In this document: piece after piece, positions 1-6,423 of the stretch
Position numbering within the stretch: position 1 is the first letter of the stretch
How the letters are laid out: every line of letters starts with the position of its first letter
Assembly: GCA_037133395.1 (NCBI GenBank)
Contig: JBAXOG010000161.1
Span: 1-11,241 of the forward strand
Direction: 5' to 3'
Length of the DNA: 11,241 nucleotides
From: CAIZQW01 sp037133395
GTDB taxonomy: Bacteria; Verrucomicrobiota; Kiritimatiellia; RFP12; UBA1067
The notes under the pieces: model-generated
Told to the model about the DNA's origin: nothing
Databases searched by the model: none
Seen by the model: the letters and a program-made list of their open reading frames with translations, nothing else
Translations under genes and position numbers: made by a program

Positions 1-3000
1 CGTCGAGTTCTGATGGAGTTCCCTGGAGATGAATCGTACGCATGATGTGGCGCACCGTCCCTCCTGGCTTGAGCATGGCGGCGGGCGACGAGGTTTCAAG
101 TTCATAGAACGGACCGAGTGGCGGCTTGCCTTCGCCAGGCGAACCATCGTTGTATGCGTTGAGCACATCCCCCGCGTAGGGTTCCTTCTGCATCTCCCAC
201 ATTGAATTCACATAACCGGCCGGCGCGGGCTGGCGGTTATAGGTCACGAGATTCAACGTCTTGCTGTCGGCGTCGTAACTACCCGCAATGCCCAACGACC
301 GTTTGGGACTGATGCCGATTTTACCGCGCCGCGTTCCGTCGCCACGGAAAAACAGCACGTTGTCCTTCACAACCAAATGCTCCGAGGGTACCTTGCCAAA
401 GTATGTGTCATTCAGCTTCGGACCCAACACCGCCTCATCGCCTTTCATGAAGGGAATCACGATGGTCGTCGTCGGTGTCGGCTTGTACATGCCCAGTAGC
501 CAGATCGACAGTAAGCCTTCTGACGGTATCCAGGATTTCTCTCCTGTATTCACCACCGCATTGTCTGTTTCGTAGGCGACATACTTGACAGTGCCCCCCA
601 ATGTGATTCCGAACGCGTTCGCCGCAGCCGCGCTGTCGAGCAGGCGAACGGTGCGAAGGATGTCGCCCTTCAGCAAGGTCCCGTTACGGTTTTTCAGCGC
701 GAAGGTCTTCGCAAACGTCGCCTCTGTGTCTGTCGCCTTCACCACCGTGAACGGTTCGGTGTCCAGTACCGGCGGTGTACGCCAGTTATCGAAGGTGTAG
801 TTGGCACCCGGCGCAAAAAAGAGCGCGTACTGTCCGCCCTCGGGACCTAGCCAGAAACGCTCCTCACCGCCAAAGACATAAATGTGCTCCTCAAGTTTGC
901 CTTTCGCTGCATCCGGTGTCAGCACACCTTTTTCAATCACCGGATAATTCAGCCAACCATAACTCATGCCACCAACCCCGCCGGAGGTGCTGGTCATCAC
1001 GCGCCCTTGATACGCCGGAGCGAGCAACATCTGCGCATCTCCTCGCTTGAGGGTGATTGTTTTAGTGAACTTGGAGACAAACTCCGCATCGTAGCCGAAG
1101 GTACCCTTCTCGGCCAGCGCAAGGTTGATTTTTGTGGCTTTCCCCGTATTCAAATCAGTGGTCGCAGTCTCACTGTCAAGCCATCTCAAATTTTGAAATT
1201 CCGGTTGTGATCCTTGCCAAGCGCTACCCAAGTCCAATTTCTTTTCCAGCGTACCGGCTTTTGTGCGAAGCGTTTCCTTCGCTCCAAGCCGCAGTTCGCG
1301 GATCTCTTTCCACGAAGGAAGAGCAACGCCAGCGGCATTGTGAAATGCTTCGGTACTTAAAACGACACGCTGCCAATCTGTGCCGCCCTTTAACTGAATT
1401 TCGGCGGCGTGATTGTCCAATCCAATCACCAGTTTGTTGGGCTGCGCGCACCGCACATCAAGCGCAAGTTTCGCCGACACAGGAGCGTACCATTTCGGAT
1501 CGTAAAGTTTGTGCGTCTTCTGCGCCCAGGCGCCCGTGAGATCGTAGGTAAACCACTCCTTCTGCCAGCCTGCTTCAAAAGCTTCAATCAACAGCGACGG
1601 CTTGTCGGTTGTGTTTACGTTTGCCAATTTAAGTTGGGTAGGCGTTGCAATCGTCATGCGCGAAGAAACATTAAAAACGGTGGCTGTGTAAACACCGTAA
1701 TAATATCCCGCACCGGCGACAGGCTCTTTTAGGGCATACCGCACATTTGCATAGACCCAAAGCGGCTTGTCGGTTGTGAGAAGCGGTAATGCTGCTGTCC
1801 ATGTGTCACCAACAGGCTGGAGCTTTGCGCTATGCCAGAAGCGGGCCATCGTGTTTTCATGGTTGTTCTTTTCGCCTTCCATCTGCCCTTGCTGGGTATA
1901 GAAGACATCTGCGGAGAGAGGAGCTTGTGAGGTGTCTGGTTTGAACGAGAAACTCGGTACGCCTGTAGCGGTCTTCAAGGTCAAGGTGCTTTGCGGTGTT
2001 GCAGGGCAGGTGAACGTATTCTTCAAGTACTGGTCGAACCAGAGCGGTCCTGCGACTTGATACGGTTCGGTGTCCTGATGGTTGTGATGCGGCGCACAGG
2101 TCACGCGCCACGCCTTGCTGGCGATTTCGTCGAGCGCCTTCTGCAGGTCATCGATGTGCCCGTGAAAATCATTGGCGGGACTGAGGAAGATGATCGGACA
2201 GGTGATACGTGCGAGATACACGTTGTCGGCAATCGTCGCGTTGTAGAGTGGGCTGTCCGTATTACGGTCGCTGACACCGCCGCAGGACGGTGCCGATGCC
2301 TTGACGCGAGCATCTGACCCCGTGGTCATCACGGTCAGCTTGCCGCCCATGGAATGTCCGTATACGCCGAGCTTGTCAGGATTGACCTCGGGCTGCTGCT
2401 CTAAAAACGTCAGCGCACGCCGTGCTGCCAGTGTGCAGAGGAACCATGGATTGTTACGCGGAGACTCGACTGAATCCAGTGTCCAGGGTTGAGGTGCGAC
2501 AGCAGCGAACTGATTCTTTGCATTCCGGCATGGCGCATGATAACCATCGAGTGGACCCCAATCGGTAGTGAGCTTGTACTTCGGATCAGTGGTCTTATTG
2601 TCCCAGAAAAGCTGGACGATATCGGGTGTGACCGCATACCCCGGTGCGCTGATGCGTCCGGCCCAGGCGATGGAGAGCGTGGCATAGCCGCGCTTGGCAT
2701 TGGTCAACGGCGCATGATAGTCGGCATACTGCCCGCCACCGTGGATTTGTAGCAGGCCTGGCAACTTTGTGCCACCCTTTGGAAAGCCATACACACCCGC
2801 GAGCATCGCCTTCTGCCCCTTGAACATGCCGATACGTAGACGCACGACACGCAACACCACGCCATCCTCTTCCCACTCCTTGAGCACTTCAGTTTCTAAC
2901 GGCTCCTTACGCGGATCATACCCTGACCACAGCTCCTCAAATGTCTGCGGTGCCTTGCCATCCGTTAAAGGAGGCAGGGACTCCATTGAGGCAAACCCCA

Positions 3001-3046
3001 TCAATGTTGAAAAAAGCAATACTACGCTCCATAACGCGATACGCAT
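1..3046 (-). CDS. Secreted alpha/beta-hydrolase esterase fused to a C-terminal DUF6786-like domain (3' end beyond left edge)
   Basis: The frame is open from ATG at 3046 to the left edge (1015 codons, no stop), so the C-terminus is missing. The start is backed by AGGGGGA at 3053-3059. Residues 1-20 form a signal peptide (MRIALWSVVLLF...), so the product is exported. Residues 35-345 are a dienelactone-hydrolase/acetyl-esterase-like alpha/beta hydrolase: IHGGG (101-105, oxyanion region), GHSMGG with nucleophile Ser232, ANDFHG with probable acid Asp293, and a His cluster at 320-323. Residues about 360-470 and 485-600 are beta-rich domains also present in the esterase at 4659-6347. From about 645 onward it matches my memory of DUF6786: QGRVMTSTSGG (680-690), VFGGEERFWLGPEGGQ (724-739), LLSIWLLGMY, KIGISPKR, NSMWEMQ, GPFYELETSSPA. 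It probably hydrolyses ester groups on a glycan. DUF6786 has no known function. Family naming is from memory; the hydrolase fold is secure. Confidence 0.9.
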   Translation of the reverse strand, partial: MRIALWSVVLLFSTLMGFASMESLPPLTDGKAPQTFEELWSGYDPRKEPLETEVLKEWEEDGVVLRVVRLRIGMFKGQKAMLAGVYGFPKGGTKLPGLLQIHGGGQYADYHAPLTNAKRGYATLSIAWAGRISAPGYAVTPDIVQLFWDNKTTDPKYKLTTDWGPLDGYHAPCRNAKNQFAAVAPQPWTLDSVESPRNNPWFLCTLAARRALTFLEQQPEVNPDKLGVYGHSMGGKLTVMTTGSDARVKASAPSCGGVSDRNTDSPLYNATIADNVYLARITCPIIFLSPANDFHGHIDDLQKALDEIASKAWRVTCAPHHNHQDTEPYQVAGPLWFDQYLKNTFTCPATPQSTLTLKTATGVPSFSFKPDTSQAPLSADVFYTQQGQMEGEKNNHENTMARFWHSAKLQPVGDTWTAALPLLTTDKPLWVYANVRYALKEPVAGAGYYYGVYTATVFNVSSRMTIATPTQLKLANVNTTDKPSLLIEAFEAGWQKEWFTYDLTGAWAQKTHKLYDPKWYAPVSAKLALDVRCAQPNKLVIGLDNHAAEIQLKGGTDWQRVVLSTEAFHNAAGVALPSWKEIRELRLGAKETLRTKAGTLEKKLDLGSAWQGSQPEFQNLRWLDSETATTDLNTGKATKINLALAEKGTFGYDAEFVSKFTKTITLKRGDAQMLLAPAYQGRVMTSTSGGVGGMSYGWLNYPVIEKGVLTPDAAKGKLEEHIYVFGGEERFWLGPEGGQYALFFAPGANYTFDNWRTPPVLDTEPFTVVKATDTEATFAKTFALKNRNGTLLKGDILRTVRLLDSAAAANAFGITLGGTVKYVAYETDNAVVNTGEKSWIPSEGLLSIWLLGMYKPTPTTTIVIPFMKGDEAVLGPKLNDTYFGKVPSEHLVVKDNVLFFRGDGTRRGKIGISPKRSLGIAGSYDADSKTLNLVTYNRQPAPAGYVNSMWEMQKEPYAGDVLNAYNDGSPGEGKPPLGPFYELETSSPAAMLKPGGTVRHIMRTIHLQGTPSELD

Positions 3047-3078
3047 ACGATTTCCCCCTGTTCTTTGTTAATGAATTA

Positions 3079-3084
3079 ACTATA
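3079..3084 (-). promoter_or_regulatory. Candidate -10 box of the esterase-DUF6786 gene
   Basis: On the minus strand this reads TATAGT, 33 bases upstream of the ATG at 3046. It would give a start site near 3072 and a leader of about 26 nt that contains the Shine-Dalgarno sequence. There is no good -35 hexamer 16-18 bp upstream. That fits an activator-dependent promoter, since the direct repeat at 3108-3143 begins just where a -35 box would end. A 14-bp palindrome-like stretch with GTTAAT/ATTAAC arms (3067-3080) overlaps the box. Inferred by inspection only. Confidence 0.45.
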
Positions 3085-3107
3085 CCACATCTTTTTGAAA
3101 TTACCTA

Positions 3108-3143
3108 CGGACAATTTGTGCAAAACGTCGGACAGTTTGTGCA
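3108..3143. promoter_or_regulatory. Tandem direct repeat, 21-bp period: candidate activator operator
   Basis: Two 15-bp copies, CGGACAATTTGTGCA (3108-3122) and CGGACAGTTTGTGCA (3129-3143), differ at one base and repeat every 21 bp, about two helical turns. They sit at roughly -36 to -71 relative to the start site inferred from the -10 box at 3079-3084. Same-orientation half-sites 21 bp apart, abutting the -35 region, are the known geometry of AraC-family activator sites such as araI1-I2. No regulator gene lies in the window, so the binding protein is an inference. Confidence 0.5.
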
Positions 3144-3161
3144 CGAAAAAAGAGGGGATTT

Positions 3162-3334
3162 ACCACGAATTTTGGGACTTGGGACGTGAGACGTGGGACG
3201 TGCAGGGAATTTTCACCACGAAGAGTGCGAAGGGGTCGTTAATTTATTCTTACAAACTTCGTGTTCTTCGGGCTATTCGTGGTAAAGTTCTTCACCTCCA
3301 TTCAATCCGTGTTGATCTGTATTCATCCGTGGTT
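3162..3334. repeat. Cluster of degenerate intergenic repeats in the HEPN/esterase gap
   Basis: The 373-bp gap 3047-3419 has no convincing gene. Outside the promoter it holds three repeat styles. At 3173-3205 is a run of GGGAC(T/G)TG units. At 3211-3290 two CCACGAA-type segments face each other (TTCACCACGAAGAG against CTATTCGTGGTAAAG), forming an imperfect palindrome with CTTCGTGTTCTTCG inside. At 3304-3334 is an AATCCGTGTTGATCTGT... unit with inner near-repeats of ATCCGTG. Related CACGAA units recur at 9436-9472 and GGGAC units at 4259-4294. Similar phrases are familiar to me from intergenic DNA of PVC and other environmental bacteria (from memory). About 85 bp next to the HEPN stop (3335-3419) show nothing. 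Confidence 0.6.
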
Positions 3335-3419
3335 GCTACCTTGTCGATTGCCAGGTTTGACAGTCATCGGGTGTTGGTGCCACTTTGTATGAGATCAAGA
3401 GGTGAGAAAGAAAAAGAAA

Positions 3420-3809
3420 CTACTTGAGCCTAAGCATCTCTCGTAGTGTTGCTCTATACCTTCGCATCAACAACAGTGCTTGCTTTGCGTCATCTGAATT
3501 TGCCGCATCGCCTGGATAGCGGAAACGCGTTGCATAGCGACTTAAGCTCACGAGGCCTTCACGATCAATCAAAGCCGCAAAATGCTCGAGAGTGCATTGA
3601 TCAAAAAGCACGGGTAAGTCGTGACTTTTTGGAATTAGCTTTGTTTGTTTTTGAAGAACAGCTTTTAAATACTTCTCGATACATTGCTGGGCATGATAAC
3701 ATACTGCTCCTGGTGCTGGCTGTTTACGCACGCGCCCCTCGCGTTCAGCAACCGCAGCATCCTCTTCAGCCTTATCAATCCATTCGCGCATAATTTCAGG
3801 GTCGCTCAT
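3420..3809 (-). CDS. HEPN domain protein, partner of the adjacent MNT nucleotidyltransferase
   Basis: This 129-residue protein has the size and pattern of a minimal HEPN domain (PF05168 type). It has an opening helix with WIDKAEEDAAVAE (10-22), then CYHAQQCIEKYLKAVL (37-52), KSHDLPVL (61-68), and YATRFRYPGD (92-101) before a last helix rich in Arg and Leu. Its ATG overlaps the end of the MNT gene by 14 bp and is preceded by AGGGAG (3818-3823), so the two are cotranscribed. HEPN/MNT pairs are known two-gene modules, several of them toxin-antitoxin systems in which the MNT partner AMPylates the HEPN RNase. The catalytic Rx4-6H motif of the RNase group is not visible here; the RYP-type motif stands in its place. 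RNase activity should therefore not be assumed. The fold call is firm, the role is not. Confidence 0.85.
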   Translation of the reverse strand: MSDPEIMREWIDKAEEDAAVAEREGRVRKQPAPGAVCYHAQQCIEKYLKAVLQKQTKLIPKSHDLPVLFDQCTLEHFAALIDREGLVSLSRYATRFRYPGDAANSDDAKQALLLMRRYRATLREMLRLK

Positions 3810-4113
3810 AAAGCATACTCCCTGTTTTTAAAATAGTTATCAACGCCATATCGTTTGCCTTAAGACGCCGCTCGAAGTCATCGGGGCGTCGCACCAGAAT
3901 ATCTAATGGAAACTTACGCGGCAGTGCACAATCTATGGCAATTTCCTGTTCAACATCACGAAGTCGGTCGTGATCCATAACGACCAATAAATCCACGTCG
4001 CTGTCCTCATTCGCAGTCCCTGCAGCTTGCGAGCCAAATAAAAGCACGGCCTTCGGATGAAACTGTTCAACCAGTCCCCGTACGTAATCATCTATGACCT
4101 TGCGTGAGAGCAT
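3796..4113 (-). CDS. Minimal nucleotidyltransferase (MNT / MntA-like), first gene of an MNT-HEPN pair
   Basis: From ATG at 4113 the product is 105 residues. It is a small DNA polymerase beta-type nucleotidyltransferase: LLFGSQAAG with GS at 27-28, exactly ten residues, then SDVDLLV with metal-binding Asp39 and Asp41 (the GSX10DXD signature), and a third carboxylate at Asp71 in FPLDILV. All catalytic residues are present, so it should transfer a nucleotide, probably AMP, to a protein partner, most simply the HEPN protein that follows. The ATG is chosen because GGAAACAAGA lies just upstream. A TTG at 4128 would add five residues but has no ribosome site. The 3' end overlaps the HEPN start by 14 bp. 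It acts in the cytoplasm, with no signal peptide. A weak TATAAT at 4202-4207 could be its promoter. Confidence 0.87.
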   Translation of the reverse strand: MLSRKVIDDYVRGLVEQFHPKAVLLFGSQAAGTANEDSDVDLLVVMDHDRLRDVEQEIAIDCALPRKFPLDILVRRPDDFERRLKANDMALITILKTGSMLYERP

Positions 4114-4339
4114 TCTTGTTTCCGTCAACGGTATTAACTTACACCATGAACTGCTTACTAACCTTTTAATCTACTCGTTAGGTTCAGTTTAACTAACTAT
4201 GATTATAAAAACAAGTCACCTTTTTGGGAAACGGCGTACAGTCACGAAATATGACAGGTGGGACATGGGACTTTTGACTGGGGACTTGCAGGGACACCTA
4301 ACTGCCGACTGCTACTCTTTCACTGCGGACTCAAGGTGG

Positions 4340-4359
4340 GGTAGACATTCTGGTCTGCC
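4340..4359. repeat. Small hairpin repeat, copy 1
   Basis: Twenty bases of the form GGTAGACAttctGGTCTGCC. The arms pair through most of their length, with one T:G pair and one mismatch. It matches the hairpin at 4462-4481 at 17 of 20 positions, so the two are members of one short palindromic family. Confidence 0.45.
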
Positions 4360-4393
4360 TCTATTTGCACTGACAGAGACCGCCGTATCCACA

Positions 4394-4423
4394 CTGCGGC
4401 TCAGCGAGACGGTTCGCCCTACC
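4394..4423. repeat. Single copy of the 30-bp intergenic element
   Basis: This 30-bp stretch begins CTGCGGCTCA and ends CGCCCTACC. It matches the left arm of the inverted repeat at 9483-9576 at 29 of 30 positions (G instead of C at 4404), about 5 kb away. Here it has no facing partner. The element itself can fold (GGC...GCC outer pairs, partial inner stem around AGA), as REP-type elements do. Confidence 0.8.
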
Positions 4424-4461
4424 TGATGCGCTAATCGCTAATCTCGGTGAACATAAGGTGT

Positions 4462-4481
4462 GGCAGACATTTCTGTCTGCC
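4462..4481. repeat. Small hairpin repeat, copy 2 (perfect)
   Basis: GGCAGACA and TGTCTGCC form a perfect 8-bp stem with a 4-base TTTC loop. No T-tract follows on either strand, so it is not a typical intrinsic terminator. It is the better-formed of two related hairpins in this gap. Confidence 0.55.
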
Positions 4482-4658
4482 GTGTGTGAACCAGTCGTAA
4501 CAGGACGACCGTATTGCATGCTTATCACCCTATTGTACCCACTGAAATCAAAGAGAGTTTTTCAAGGCCTTCTTTACTCACGTGCGCCAAGGTGTACCTA
4601 TATGACACTCGATGGAGGGTCGCCTTCGTAGGAATGAGCGCTCCCTCTGCGCTTCGTT

Positions 4659-6347
4659 TTAAAACACCCAGCTAAAATCAGTAAAAATACTGTGTTGAAT
4701 ATTTCCGCTGAACTCGATTTTTTTAACCTGTGCCCAACTGGGCAATGATGTGATTTTATTATTGATTACGCGTTCGAGTTTTTGTGGCTCAACCACAATC
4801 GTCTGCCATGTATTGGAAGGGTTTACTTCAAATTCGATGGAGTAATTGTTGTTTCCATCAGTACTAATCTTTATCTTTTGTTTTTTCTGGGCGTATACTT
4901 TAAAGGTTAGCTTTGCATTTTCCGGTGCTATCCACTTTGGATCGTTCGACTGATAGGTGAAGAAGGTATTCCGAAGAGGTTTAAAGCCTTTCACCCCATC
5001 TGGCCCTTGAGCAGGTTCAATTTTTAGCCCAAAGCATCCCTTCCCATCAGCTCCTTGGTAGAGAATATTTGATTTCTTATCCGTTGCCGTCGCCTTTCCT
5101 ATCCGCGACGGAATGACAGCTTCCAATTTTGTGGACAGAACAATGGTAGATTTGTATCTGATATTGGCATACGCAAAGAGATATTGATTAACATCAATAA
5201 CAGGAAGCTTTGCTGTCCAGGCATTTCCCTTTACATCAGATTTTGCATCACGCCAATTACGAAGCAGATTATAGGGTTCATGCAGTGCATAATAAATTTC
5301 GATGGATTCAACATCTTTGGGACAATCAGGGTGAATACTGATCATCGGTATTCCATCAGTGCCAATGGTGATTTCCGAATTTGGATTTTTTGGCCAAGGC
5401 ATCGTTTCGCCTTTTACCCATTTGTCCATCCATAGATATAAATCCTGTACCACGTCATCCAGATCGTGCATTCCACGAACCTGCTGAGCGCAGGCCCACG
5501 GAGTATCTTTTGGCAAACGGTCGAGCGTATCATAGGATCGGTCTTGATTTCCGTGATGGTCATTTGAGCCATTGAGGTACAGCACAGGGCAATGAATTCC
5601 GGAAGCATATTCTTGCGGTGCAAGAGACGAAAGATCAATTTGTTCTAGCTCAGTGGGTTTCGCCGGAACAGGCGCATTGAGTTGATATTTATAAAAAGAA
5701 CGATAGTACGTATTCCAGCCGCATCCATAAAATGCCGAAACGGCCTTTAAGCGTTTGTCGGTTGCCAGTTGCCAAATCATTGTACCGCCGACAGAAACCC
5801 CATGTGCTCCCATTCGGTCACTATCTACTTCCGGTAGAGTCGCCATATAACTGAGAGCCCGCCTTGCCATTGCGTACCAAATATAGACGGAGGAAGATTT
5901 TGCGTTGGAGGTAGGCAGCCAGCTCGATTTATTCTTGTTTCCATGTGCAAGGTTATTTGGAAAAATCGAATAATGTTCACGTCCATCCATTTCGCCAGTA
6001 TAGTCATAACTTAATACGACATATCCTTTTTCAATGAACTTATTATCAATGAAGGCTTGTCCGCGTGATCCATGAATACAAAGTATGGCAGGTAGTTTCT
6101 TTGGTTTTTTTTCTGCAGCATATTTACAGAACATGCGGATCTTTTCGCCATTCACATAAACAGAAATATAAAAGTCTTTGTAATGCACTGTCCCCTGATC
6201 CCATTGCTTGACAATCTCTTCCTCGTAGGCCTCCTTATCAGGATTATAGTCTTTCCAAAGTTCGGCTGGTGTCAATAGATCGGCCATCGCCATCATCGGG
6301 ATTCCTGTAAATAGCACCAAAACACTTCTTATCAAACTGTGTCGCAT
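4659..6347 (-). CDS. Secreted alpha/beta-hydrolase esterase with C-terminal beta domains, low-GC
   Basis: A complete 562-residue gene starting at ATG 6347 with a strong AAGGAG (6355-6360, 7-nt spacer). Residues 1-22 are a signal peptide ending MAMA. The hydrolase domain (about 30-312) has IHGSRG (91-96), GVSVGG with nucleophile Ser185, NGSNDHHG with probable acid Asp263, and MHDLDD with His294, so a full triad is present. Residues about 330-410 and 455-560 are beta-rich, and the second resembles a carbohydrate-binding module. It is a paralogue of the protein at 1-3046. Shared stretches include ELW..Y.P.KE, W(T)A.LP followed by YAN(V/I)RY, and DPKW.AP..AKL, but it has no DUF6786 domain. It most likely de-esterifies a glycan outside the cytoplasm; an acetyl-xylan-esterase or dienelactone-hydrolase-like activity is the nearest analogy. 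It is visibly more AT-rich than the gene upstream. Confidence 0.88.
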   Translation of the reverse strand: MRHSLIRSVLVLFTGIPMMAMADLLTPAELWKDYNPDKEAYEEEIVKQWDQGTVHYKDFYISVYVNGEKIRMFCKYAAEKKPKKLPAILCIHGSRGQAFIDNKFIEKGYVVLSYDYTGEMDGREHYSIFPNNLAHGNKNKSSWLPTSNAKSSSVYIWYAMARRALSYMATLPEVDSDRMGAHGVSVGGTMIWQLATDKRLKAVSAFYGCGWNTYYRSFYKYQLNAPVPAKPTELEQIDLSSLAPQEYASGIHCPVLYLNGSNDHHGNQDRSYDTLDRLPKDTPWACAQQVRGMHDLDDVVQDLYLWMDKWVKGETMPWPKNPNSEITIGTDGIPMISIHPDCPKDVESIEIYYALHEPYNLLRNWRDAKSDVKGNAWTAKLPVIDVNQYLFAYANIRYKSTIVLSTKLEAVIPSRIGKATATDKKSNILYQGADGKGCFGLKIEPAQGPDGVKGFKPLRNTFFTYQSNDPKWIAPENAKLTFKVYAQKKQKIKISTDGNNNYSIEFEVNPSNTWQTIVVEPQKLERVINNKITSLPSWAQVKKIEFSGNIQHSIFTDFSWVF

Positions 6348-6360
6348 ACGTTTTCTCCTT

Positions 6361-6423
6361 TTAAAATTCTTGGGCTTCCGACGGATACGTGCCGTTCCAG
6401 CCGATCAACAAGGGACGTCTCAT
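6361..6423 (-). pseudogene. 20-codon ORF coupled to the upstream stop; probable stump of a lost cistron
   Basis: The stop of the glycosidase-like gene is embedded in an ATGA overlap: ATG at 6423-6421 opens a frame of 20 codons ending in TAA at 6361-6363. The peptide begins MRRPLLIGWNGTYPSE. It has a textbook Shine-Dalgarno at 6432-6436, 8 nt before the ATG, inside the upstream gene. The first 50 or so bases are GC-rich like that gene, then composition turns AT-rich about where the frame ends. This suggests the head of a former downstream gene cut off where the low-GC esterase segment was joined. A real small peptide, or a coupling leader for the esterase, is possible. Confidence 0.4.

Larger units (their letters stand above)
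4114..4658. other. Repeat-rich intergenic region without a gene
   Basis: These 545 bp separate the MNT gene from the low-GC esterase. No frame on either strand shows family motifs. The stretch 4259-4294 has GGGAC-type units (GGGACATGGGAC, GGGGACTTG) like those at 3173-3205. It is followed by two copies of a small hairpin (4340-4359, 4462-4481) and one copy of the 30-bp element found as an inverted repeat at 9483-9576. An 8-bp palindrome, GAGCGCTC, lies near 4635-4642 just after the esterase stop. I see no clear terminator for the esterase. The parts at 4482-4630 and 4114-4200 show nothing else I can name. Confidence 0.6.

Noticed and set aside
3095..3427. 110-codon plus-strand frame between the esterase and HEPN genes
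   Set aside because: It is made almost wholly of degenerate repeats and crosses the candidate operator; the peptide is low in plausibility.
4199..4426. 75-codon plus-strand frame in the gap upstream of MNT
   Set aside because: It runs through the GGGAC units, a hairpin repeat and the 30-bp element, has no ribosome site, and its peptide shows no family pattern.
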